DNA from: Halopseudomonas aestusnigri
GTDB lineage: Bacteria > Pseudomonadota > Gammaproteobacteria > Pseudomonadales > Pseudomonadaceae
NCBI RefSeq assembly: GCF_002197985.1
Contig: NZ_NBYK01000004.1
Coordinates: 186,001-250,000 of the forward strand
DNA: 64,000 nt
Direction: 5' to 3'
Position 1 is the stretch's first letter. Every line of letters begins with the position of its first letter. The position numbers were made by a program, and so were the translations under genes. Below, piece by piece: positions 57,258-64,000 of this stretch. Below the pieces are notes generated by a model, which saw only the letters and a list, made by a program, of their open reading frames with translations, had not been told where the DNA came from and did not search any database.

Positions 57258-58157
57258 TCACTCAGCTGCGGGTACCGCTGCGGCACTGGGTCGCGGCCGG
57301 TAGAACATCACCAGATTGCCGAACAGGATCAGCACCAGCCCGATCACCGCCATGCCGGACCACTGGTAGCCCTCAAATACGGTTGACAGGCCCAGCGCTA
57401 TCAAGGGAAACAGCACCGTCGCGTAGGCAGCCGCTCCGGCACCAATACGCCCGACCAGCGCAAAGTAGGCGGCAAAGCCGATAATCGAGCCGACGACCGC
57501 CAGATACAGCAGCGAGCCAATGTAGGTCGGACTCCAATCGACTATGAAAGCGTCACCGCGCAACAGCGCCAGCAGCAGCATCGCCAACGCGCCGTACCCC
57601 ATCGCATAGGCATTGGTGGAGAGGATATCCAGCCCCCGGCGTTGATGACGCACGCTGATCATGTTGCCGAGTGAAAAGCCATAGGTGCCCAGCAGGCTCA
57701 GGCCGATGCCAGTCAGCACCAGCGCGCTGAGGTGGGCCGAACGCAGATCGTGCCAAAACAGACAGACAATGCCGACCAGCCCCAGCAGGTTGGCCCAGAG
57801 CAAACGGCGCCCCGGGCGCAGGCCGAAAAACAGTGCGCTGTTGGCGGCATTGAACAGGGTTGCCAGTGAAAACAGCACTGACTCCAGTCCGCTGTTGATA
57901 TAGGCATTGGCCGAATAGAAACAGTAAAAATTCAACCCGAACACGCACACACCCTGCAGCATGCAGAACAGATGATCACGCCCGCCGATGCGCCTAAGCC
58001 TGCCCAGCAACGACAGCAGCACCAGCATCAGACCCGCCGCCAGCGCAAAGCGATAGAACACCGATACCAGCGGCGCAACCGTGCCGGTCTGCATGGAAAT
58101 GGCGATCCAGGTGGTACCCCAGATCAGGACGGTAGCGGCATACAGCAATACATTCAT
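57258..58157 (-). CDS. EamA/DMT-family transporter
   Basis: A 299-residue protein with ten membrane helices in two EamA repeats, beginning MNVLLYAATVLIWGTTWIAI (WGTTW is typical of the RhaT/DMT family). Export of metabolites or amino acids is likely. It is divergent from an AraC-type regulator 176 bases away, which may control it. Confidence 0.88.
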   Translation of the reverse strand: MNVLLYAATVLIWGTTWIAISMQTGTVAPLVSVFYRFALAAGLMLVLLSLLGRLRRIGGRDHLFCMLQGVCVFGLNFYCFYSANAYINSGLESVLFSLATLFNAANSALFFGLRPGRRLLWANLLGLVGIVCLFWHDLRSAHLSALVLTGIGLSLLGTYGFSLGNMISVRHQRRGLDILSTNAYAMGYGALAMLLLALLRGDAFIVDWSPTYIGSLLYLAVVGSIIGFAAYFALVGRIGAGAAAYATVLFPLIALGLSTVFEGYQWSGMAVIGLVLILFGNLVMFYRPRPSAAAVPAAE

Positions 58158-58333
58158 GATGCAGTCTCTGGTAATGGCGGCCCAGTATCGGCCCTGCGCG
58201 CTGCGCCGGCTTGCGCGGTCTTGCTGCCGACTTGCACAAACCTGCGCTTATCTGCCGGGTGGTGCGCTGCCAACTTGGCGCAGCGCACCGGCCCGCATAC
58301 CATGGGCGACAGGTCACGGTACACGGAGCAACC

Positions 58334-59221
58334 ATGTCAGACGAACGCTTTCAGGTATTCGACAGCCTGCAGCGGCACAACACCCGGCTGCGGGACAGCA
58401 CGCGGCTGGGCAATGGCGTCGGGCTGGCCTCCTGGTACAACGAGCAGGACCTGATCGATCTGGAAAACGCCGATCACCACACCCTCAGCCTGTATATCGC
58501 CGATGGCTACCAGTCCTACTTCAAAAGCACCGACGGCTGGCACAACGGCGGCGGACCAGATCGGCTGTGCCTGATGCCCCGGCAGTACGCATCCACCTGG
58601 AATATCCGCGGACCGCTGTCGTTCGTTCACCTGTATTTCACCGACGCCCATCTGCGCCAGCTGGCGGAACAAACCTGGGATCGCAGCCCGCTGGAGCTGA
58701 GCGTCAACGAGCAGCTGTTTGCAGACGACCCACAGATCGCCCTGCTCTACCGCCATTTTCTGCTGACCAGCAACTGGCACGACCGCAGCGACAGCCTGAC
58801 TCTCAGCAGCGCCAGCAATCTGCTGCTCAATCACGTTCTCAAACACTACACCCAGGTCAGCTGGCAGGCCCCCGCCATCAAGGGCGGGCTTGCGCCAGCA
58901 CAGGTCCGGCATATCCGCGACTACATCGACAGCCATCTGGATCAGCCGCTGCAACTGGCCGACCTGGCAGCCCTGTGCCAACTGAGCGAATACCACTTCG
59001 CGCGGATGTTCAAGCAGAGTATTGGCCTGCCGCCGCACCGCTACGTGCAGCAGCAGCGCCTGGCAAAGGCGCAACAGTTGCTGCGCTACAGCACCGTCAG
59101 CCTGCTGCAGGTCGCACTGCGCTGCGGCTTCAGTTCAGCAGCCCACTTCAGCAATCGCTTCCGCCAGCAGACCGGCATCAGCCCATCGCAGTACCGCAGC
59201 CAGTGGCAACAAGGCCACTAG
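58334..59221 (+). CDS. AraC-family transcriptional regulator
   Basis: A 295-residue regulator. The N-terminal ~170 residues form a sensor domain without recognised motifs. The C-terminal AraC/XylS double helix-turn-helix runs from about 190 to 290 (DYIDSHLDQPLQLADLAALC, FARMFKQSIGLPPHRYVQQQ and the second helix VALRCGFSSAAHFSNRFRQQ, ending GISPSQYR). ATG at 58334 follows GGAG. It probably regulates the divergent EamA gene or the following LysE gene. Confidence 0.9.
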   Translation: MSDERFQVFDSLQRHNTRLRDSTRLGNGVGLASWYNEQDLIDLENADHHTLSLYIADGYQSYFKSTDGWHNGGGPDRLCLMPRQYASTWNIRGPLSFVHLYFTDAHLRQLAEQTWDRSPLELSVNEQLFADDPQIALLYRHFLLTSNWHDRSDSLTLSSASNLLLNHVLKHYTQVSWQAPAIKGGLAPAQVRHIRDYIDSHLDQPLQLADLAALCQLSEYHFARMFKQSIGLPPHRYVQQQRLAKAQQLLRYSTVSLLQVALRCGFSSAAHFSNRFRQQTGISPSQYRSQWQQGH

Positions 59222-59233
59222 GCACAGGAGGCA

Positions 59234-59863
59234 TCAGGTTGCGCGGCGCACCAATGTCAGCATCCCTGCGGCCGCAGCAAACAACCCGGCAAAGGTGCGA
59301 TTGAGCAGCCGCTGCTGGCGTGGTGAGCGCAACAGGCGCAGCACCCGCGCCGCCAGACCCGTGTAACCCGCCATGACGATCAGGTCGACGGTAATCATGG
59401 TCAGCCCCATGATCAGATACTGACTGAGCAGCGGCCGGGAGACATCCAGAAATTGCGGCAGCACGGCCAGCATGAATACCACCGCCTTGGGATTGCTGAC
59501 ATTGATCAGCAAGCCCCTGAACACCAGCGCCAACGGTTGCCCAAGTGCACGCGGAGCCTGCGTCTCGTCCACCTGCATGGTCGGCGCTCGCCACTGGCGC
59601 CAGGCCAGATACAGCAAATACAACACCCCGAACCACTTGATCAGCGTGAATGCCAGCGCAGATGCGGCCAGCACCGCACCAACGCCCGCCGCCACCACCG
59701 CAATCTGCACCACCAGCCCCAACTGCAAACCGAGCGCAGTCCAGTAACCACGAGCAAAACCGTAATTCAGACCGCTGGACATTGAAGCAATGGCACCGGC
59801 GCCCGGTGACAGGCTGATGATCCAGCAGGCAACAAAGAACGCCAGCCAGGTTTCGATCGACAT
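59234..59863 (-). CDS. LysE/RhtB-family exporter
   Basis: A 209-residue protein with six helices and the family start SIETWLAFFVACWIISLSPG (SPGxG), followed by GARGYWTALGLQLG-type repeats and NPKAVVFMLAVLPQF. RhtB-type proteins export homoserine, threonine or other amino acids. It is convergent with the AraC gene, 12 bases apart. Confidence 0.92.
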   Translation of the reverse strand: MSIETWLAFFVACWIISLSPGAGAIASMSSGLNYGFARGYWTALGLQLGLVVQIAVVAAGVGAVLAASALAFTLIKWFGVLYLLYLAWRQWRAPTMQVDETQAPRALGQPLALVFRGLLINVSNPKAVVFMLAVLPQFLDVSRPLLSQYLIMGLTMITVDLIVMAGYTGLAARVLRLLRSPRQQRLLNRTFAGLFAAAAGMLTLVRRAT

Positions 59864-59944
59864 CGAACGGCTCCAGAAAAATTCAGTTAAGCGGCAATGC
59901 TAGCAAAACCACCGATGGCCGGCGCGATACAGCTGGCAGGAAAA

Positions 59945-60256
59945 TCAGCCCTGAGCTGTACTGCGGCCCACCACCGCCAGAGGAACCACCCGCGCCTCGC
60001 GCTGGGCCAGATAACGGGTGCAGCTCACCCGCAGGAAAGACGCAAAATTCACCACCTCGCCGCGCAGCTCCATCACCTCGTCATACAGCTTGGTGATCAG
60101 CTGATTGGTGGTCATGTCGTCCACCTCGGCGATCTCCTGCAGGATGTCCCAGAACTGGTTTTCCAGTCTCAAGGTAGTCACCACACCACGGATGCGCAGC
60201 GAACGCGAGCGCGACTCGTACAGAATCGGGTCTGCCTTTACGTAGAGTTCACACAT
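59945..60256 (-). CDS. ribbon-helix-helix domain protein
   Basis: A 103-residue protein. After MCELYVKADPILYESRSRSL the segment RIRGVVTTLRLENQFWDILQ to EIAEVDDMTTNQLITKLYDE fits a ribbon-helix-helix DNA-binding fold of the RHH_4 type. ATG at 60256 follows AGAGGAGAG. It is 45 bases after the PfpI-family gene on the same strand and probably in its operon, possibly as its regulator. Confidence 0.8.
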   Translation of the reverse strand: MCELYVKADPILYESRSRSLRIRGVVTTLRLENQFWDILQEIAEVDDMTTNQLITKLYDEVMELRGEVVNFASFLRVSCTRYLAQREARVVPLAVVGRSTAQG

Positions 60257-60301
60257 GCAGCTCTCCTCTGCAGGGGCTGACCGCAGCCAGCCCCGCATGA
60301 A

Positions 60302-60883
60302 TCAGAGTTCGATTCGGGCGCCCAGCAACTTCACGAACGCCGCTAGCCAGCGCGGATGGGACGGCCAGGCCGGCGCAGTCACCAGGTTGCCCTGAACATG
60401 GGCCTGATCGGCGGCGATGTCGATGTAAGTGCCACCCGCCAGGCGCACATCCGGCCCGCACGCAGGATACGCACTGCACTCGCGCCCTTCCAGCACACCG
60501 GCAGCCGCCAGCAGCTGCGCACCGTGGCAGACCGCCGCAATTGGCTTGTTGACCGCATTGAACGCCTGCACCAGCGCAATCACATCGGCGTTAAGCCGCA
60601 GGTACTCCGGCGCCCGACCGCCCGGAATCACCAGGCCCACATAGTCATCGACCTTAACAGCGGCAAAATCGTGGGTCAGGGCAAACAGGTGACCCGGCTT
60701 CTCGGTGTAGGTCTGGTCACCCTCAAAGTCGTGAATCGCCGTCTTGACCGTCTGGCCAGCGGTCTTGTCCGGACACACCGCATGCACCTCATAGCCCAGC
60801 ATGCTCAGCGCCTGAAACGGCACCATGGTTTCGTAGTCTTCGGTAAAGTCGCCGGCCAGCAGCAGAATCTTCTTGGTGGACAT
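60302..60883 (-). CDS. DJ-1/PfpI-family protein
   Basis: A 193-residue class I glutamine-amidotransferase-like protein with the nucleophile elbow [10 protein letters not shown] (Cys119-His120) and the acidic loop GDFTEDYE, as in DJ-1/PfpI stress proteins (glyoxalase III, deglycase or protease activities are reported for members). ATG at 60883 has AAGGAGG seven bases ahead; a GTG one codon upstream is less well spaced. Upstream of the ribbon-helix-helix gene. Confidence 0.9.
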   Translation of the reverse strand: MSTKKILLLAGDFTEDYETMVPFQALSMLGYEVHAVCPDKTAGQTVKTAIHDFEGDQTYTEKPGHLFALTHDFAAVKVDDYVGLVIPGGRAPEYLRLNADVIALVQAFNAVNKPIAAVCHGAQLLAAAGVLEGRECSAYPACGPDVRLAGGTYIDIAADQAHVQGNLVTAPAWPSHPRWLAAFVKLLGARIEL

Positions 60884-61251
60884 CACTGTTCCTCCTTGCG
60901 GGTGTTTGAGCGCCCATCATGCGCCCTTGCTTGCGCCGACGGGTAACAACGGGTTACTACATCGCCTTGAGCGAGCGGATGCAGTCTGGTTCACAGATTC
61001 CGCCCCACCAACAACACCGGCACATACCCTGAATAAAATCTCAAAAAACACTCACAACCTATTGATTTTATGTAATTTAACAACCAGAGAAGCGGGTGGA
61101 AAACAGATAAATCGCCAGTCTGAACGCGAACCCGATCACAGGGTGGCCGTTTGGCAGCCCCGCACCAGCTCACTAGCATGCGCCAACCCGGTTCGATTCG
61201 ACCAGGCTGGGCGGACAGGAGGTCCGTCGGCACCCAGGAAAGGAAAGTCGC
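60884..61251. other. spacer before the type VI secretion cluster
   Basis: No gene seen. An AT-rich patch at 61030-61085 is the likeliest promoter region for the tss genes on plus and the PfpI gene on minus. No convincing sigma-54 or other consensus was found. Confidence 0.4.
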
Positions 61252-62727
61252 ATGTCATCCGTCGCTGTCACACCCGGCACCCGCCCCGCCGCAGACCTGC
61301 CCGATCTGCGCGACTGCGACGCCTATGTGCGACTGGAGCAGGTATTCTCGCGTCTCGACTCACCGCACCAGCAGCCCCAACCTGATTGGCAGCAGCTGGC
61401 CGATACTGCCAGCGATCTGCTTGCGCGGGGCATGGACCTGCGCGTTGCCGGCTGGCGAACGTTTGCTCTGATTCGGCTGCAGCAACTCGAGCAGGCAGCT
61501 GGCAGCCTGCAGCAGATTACCAGCGCTATCAGCAGCGCCTGGGAAAGCAGCCTGCCGGCAAGGGCGCGCGCCAAACTGGCAGCGCTGCAGTGGCTCCAAA
61601 CGTCGCTGGCGCGCCAAGCGCGCGTCTTGTGCTGCGCCGAGCACGAGCTGCCCGTGCTGCAAAGTGCAATGCACGCCATTGGCTCGGCCCTGCGGGCACA
61701 CTCCGTGCTGCACAGTAAGGACTGGCATCAGTTGGCAGGCAGCCTTGCACCAGCAGCGAGCGAGCGCACGGAGAGAGCAGCGCCGGAACCGGCCTCATCC
61801 GCCCCCGGCCAGGAGCCGGCCTCAGAGCGCGACTCAATCGGCAGCGAACGCACCGCGCAACAACAGCTACGTCGCCTGCAGGAAGCGGCGACGCCCCTGC
61901 TGCAATGGTGGCTCAGCCAGCCAGATCAGCGCGTCAGTGCACTGCAAATGAGCCGCAGCCTCACCTGGGGCGGCATTGGACAACTCCCCCGGCACGACGA
62001 ACAGAGGCATACCAGCCTGCGTCCACCCCCGGCCGAACGGATCAAGCACTATGACGCGCTGTGGCAGCAGCAAGAGTACGCCCGGCTGTTGCACAACCTC
62101 GAAAACAGCTTGCGCAAAGCGCCGTTCTGGCTCGACGGGCACTATCTGGCCGCTCGCTGTTGCCACGCCATGGACGATGCCAACGCGGCTTCGGTCATAC
62201 AGGCCCATACCCGGTCGCTTGTGCAGCGCCTCCCCGGCCTGGAATGTCTGTGCTTTGACGATGGCAGCCCTTTTGCCAGCCAGGCCACCCAACACTGGCT
62301 TCAGCCCCCCGCGGATGCACAGCAGCAGAGCCAGCCAGATAACGCTACGGAGGGCGACACCGCCGCACCGCTGCGCTCCTCAGTCCCGGCTGATACGGCC
62401 ATGCCGGCAGGCCATACCGACGAGCGCCAGCGCGCGCTGTCACGGCTGCAATGGGCCCGCCGACTGCTGGCCAACGCCCGACACCGGGAGGCAGAGGCCA
62501 TGCTGGAGCCGCAACTGGCGCAGCTGCAGCAAAGTATGCCGCTTGCCATCTGGGACAAGCAGCTACTCAGCGAGACCCTCCAGCTGTTGCACCAGAGCCT
62601 TGCCCCACGGCGCGACAGCACCAGTCAAGAACGCTGCCAGGCGCTGCAGCAACAGCTGCACTGGCTGAGTTTCCAAGATCCCCTTGAGCAGGCCACCCGG
62701 CCTGAACCGCATGGAGAAGCTCTATGA
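61252..62727 (+). CDS. tssA: type VI secretion protein TssA
   Basis: A 491-residue TssA: an ImpA_N-like N-terminal part (CDAYVRLEQVFSRLDSPHQQ...), a variable linker rich in Ala/Glu/Ser (about 165-205), and a C-terminal VasJ-type domain (PPPAERIKHYDALWQQQEYA; FWLDGHYLAARCCHAMDDAN). TssA caps and guides growth of the contractile sheath. AGGAAAG precedes ATG. Its stop overlaps the tssB start (ATGA). The calling depends on this context plus the domain pattern. Confidence 0.88.
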   Translation: MSSVAVTPGTRPAADLPDLRDCDAYVRLEQVFSRLDSPHQQPQPDWQQLADTASDLLARGMDLRVAGWRTFALIRLQQLEQAAGSLQQITSAISSAWESSLPARARAKLAALQWLQTSLARQARVLCCAEHELPVLQSAMHAIGSALRAHSVLHSKDWHQLAGSLAPAASERTERAAPEPASSAPGQEPASERDSIGSERTAQQQLRRLQEAATPLLQWWLSQPDQRVSALQMSRSLTWGGIGQLPRHDEQRHTSLRPPPAERIKHYDALWQQQEYARLLHNLENSLRKAPFWLDGHYLAARCCHAMDDANAASVIQAHTRSLVQRLPGLECLCFDDGSPFASQATQHWLQPPADAQQQSQPDNATEGDTAAPLRSSVPADTAMPAGHTDERQRALSRLQWARRLLANARHREAEAMLEPQLAQLQQSMPLAIWDKQLLSETLQLLHQSLAPRRDSTSQERCQALQQQLHWLSFQDPLEQATRPEPHGEAL

Positions 62728-63218
62728 CAAAAGACACCACGGTCGCCCCGCGCGAGCGCATCAACGTGACCTTCACCCCAAACACCGGTGACCAGCAACA
62801 GGAGATTGAACTGCCGCTGAAGCTGATGGTGCTGGGCGACTTCACCCAGCGCAGGGACGAGCGCAGCATTGAGCAGCGCAAGCCCATCGCAATCGACAAA
62901 AACAGCTTCGAGGATGTGCTGGCCAAACAGGATCTGCGCCTGACCTTCAATGTTCCCAATCGATTGCAGGAGGAGGACGCCGACAGCGAGTTGCCGGTCG
63001 AACTCGACATCCGCTCGATGTCCGACTTCAACCCGGCCAGCGTGGTCGAACAGGTCCCGGAACTGCGTCAACTGATGGAGCTACGCGAAGCCCTGGTCGC
63101 CCTCAAGGGGCCGCTGGGCAACACACCGGCCTTCCGCCAGGCAATTGAAGCGCTGCTGCGCGACGACCAGTCACGTGAACAGATCCTGACCGAACTCGGC
63201 CTCCCTCCGACCCCGTGA
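62724..63218 (+). CDS. tssB: type VI secretion sheath small subunit TssB
   Basis: A 164-residue VipA/IglA-family protein: APRERINVTFTPNTGD...ELPLKLMVLGDFTQR (NVT, LPLK and LGDF blocks), then FNPASVVEQVPELRQLMELR. It assembles with TssC into the contractile sheath. ATG overlaps the tssA stop, so translation is coupled. Confidence 0.96.
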   Translation: MTKDTTVAPRERINVTFTPNTGDQQQEIELPLKLMVLGDFTQRRDERSIEQRKPIAIDKNSFEDVLAKQDLRLTFNVPNRLQEEDADSELPVELDIRSMSDFNPASVVEQVPELRQLMELREALVALKGPLGNTPAFRQAIEALLRDDQSREQILTELGLPPTP

Positions 63219-63241
63219 CGCACCCTACAGGAGCCCTCTCC

Positions 63242-64000
63242 ATGCAAAGCCAATCCACCGCTCGGGCAAACAAACCGTTGACCAACGGCAGTCTGCTCGA
63301 CCGCGTTATCGCCGAAACCCAGCTGACCCGGGAGGACGAATCCTATGCGATCGCCCGCCGGGGCGTGGGCGCCTTCATCAGCGAACTGCTGAAACCCCAC
63401 AACCGCCAGGAGCCAGTCAAGAAGGCAATGGTCGACCGGATGATCGCAGAGATCGACAGCAAGCTGAGCCGTCAGGTTGACGCCATCTTGCACCATCCCG
63501 ACTTTCAGCAGCTGGAATCGGCCTGGCGCGGCCTGAAGCTGCTGGTTGCACGCACCGACTTTCGGGAGAACATCCGCATCGAGCTGATCAATGCCTCCAG
63601 AGATGATCTGCTGGAGGACTTTGAAGACAGCCCGGAGCTTGTGCAGTCCGGTCTTTACAAACACGTATACACGGCCGAGTACGGCCAGTTTGGTGGGCAG
63701 CCGGTCGGCGCCATGATCGCCAACTACCAGTTTGGTCCGGGTACGCAGGATATTCGCCTGCTGCAACAGGTGGCCGGCGTGGCCGCCATGGCACACGCCC
63801 CGTTCATCGCAGCAGCTGGCCCCGCCTTCTTCGGACTCAAGAGCTTCCACGGCCTGCCCGACCTGAAAGACATGCAGGACCATTTCGAGGGCCCGCTGTT
63901 CAGCAAGTGGCAGGGGTTCAGGGAGAGCGAGGATGCACGCTATGTCGGTCTGACGCTGCCCCGTTTCCTGCTGCGCACACCCTACGATCCTGAAGATAAC
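63242..64000 (+). CDS. tssC: type VI secretion sheath large subunit TssC (partial)
   Basis: The first 253 codons of a VipB/EvpB-family protein; the gene continues past the window. Signatures are KMVDRMIAEIDSKLSRQVDA-type text, ILHHPDFQQLESAWRGLKLL and GVAAMAHAPFIAAAGPAFFG. AGGAG lies eight bases before ATG, 23 bases after tssB. The tssA-B-C order at this end suggests that the rest of the cluster (hcp, tssE-M, clpV) lies to the right. Confidence 0.96.
   Translation, partial: MQSQSTARANKPLTNGSLLDRVIAETQLTREDESYAIARRGVGAFISELLKPHNRQEPVKKAMVDRMIAEIDSKLSRQVDAILHHPDFQQLESAWRGLKLLVARTDFRENIRIELINASRDDLLEDFEDSPELVQSGLYKHVYTAEYGQFGGQPVGAMIANYQFGPGTQDIRLLQQVAGVAAMAHAPFIAAAGPAFFGLKSFHGLPDLKDMQDHFEGPLFSKWQGFRESEDARYVGLTLPRFLLRTPYDPEDN

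Noticed and set aside
61170-61220. GGTTCGATTCGACC resembling a tRNA T-arm
   Set aside because: No acceptor, D or anticodon arms can be paired around it.
1-64000. Insertion sequences, prophage or integrase genes
   Set aside because: No transposase, integrase or phage-structural protein could be read on either strand.

Overview
The window is chromosomal DNA of a gammaproteobacterium of the Pseudomonas / Halopseudomonas lineage. The evidence is the gene neighbourhoods and the divergence of the encoded enzymes. Blocks that I recall from Pseudomonas aeruginosa recur here but are joined in a different order: leuC-leuD-leuB-asd-usg with a divergent LysR gene; finR/fpr; MFS-aroC-...-prmB-smr (the locus that in P. 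aeruginosa also holds mtnBCD); selD-mnmH; thioesterase/acyl-CoA ligase; sixA-DUF4389-gpsA; and hybrid kinase / fabA-fabB / chemoreceptor. No rRNA, tRNA, CRISPR array, transposase or integrase was found.

Layout. 0-6.7 kb: leucine branch (LeuC, LeuD, LeuB), aspartate-semialdehyde dehydrogenase and its Usg paralogue on the minus strand, LysR regulator on plus. 6.8-10.0 kb: a multi-PAS GGDEF-EAL protein whose first PAS domain appears broken by loss of one CCCTG unit. 10.1-12.8 kb: glycine-zipper envelope protein, finR/fpr pair, small PLDc_N membrane protein. 12.9-19.1 kb: aroC locus, with a catalytically dead-looking acireductone-dioxygenase relative where mtnD would be expected. 19.2-22.2 kb: nitroreductase, small proteins, a zinc-sensing (CZB) diguanylate cyclase and a glyoxalase-fold protein. 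22.3-24.4 kb: AT-richer accessory island with two integron attC sites and gene cassettes but no integrase (a CALIN-type array). 24.4-29.4 kb: poorly conserved genes, including a cluster of two zinc-ribbon membrane proteins and a cytoplasmic protein; one of these genes is only 55 codons long. 29.6-42.2 kb: SDR, selenophosphate/tRNA selenation pair, patatin, Ntn-hydrolase acylase, thioesterase/ligase pair, sixA-DUF4389-gpsA operon. 42.3-47.4 kb: TonB receptor, periplasmic binding protein and hybrid histidine kinase in one plus-strand run. 47.6-52.9 kb: acyl-CoA ligase, fabA-fabB, cytoplasmic chemoreceptor with a likely sigma-54 promoter. 53-61 kb: Fur-type TonB receptor, several exporters, AraC regulator, a ribbon-helix-helix/PfpI pair. 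61.2-64 kb: start of a type VI secretion cluster (tssA-tssB-tssC), cut by the window end.

The best candidates for something undescribed are the receptor/binding-protein/kinase module at 42.4-47.4 kb, the zinc-ribbon/TM2-pilin cluster at 27.5-29.4 kb, the integrase-less cassette array at 22.3-24.4 kb, the slippage frameshift in the PAS-GGDEF-EAL gene, and the dead acireductone dioxygenase. All similarity statements come from reading motifs and remembered families; no database search was run.
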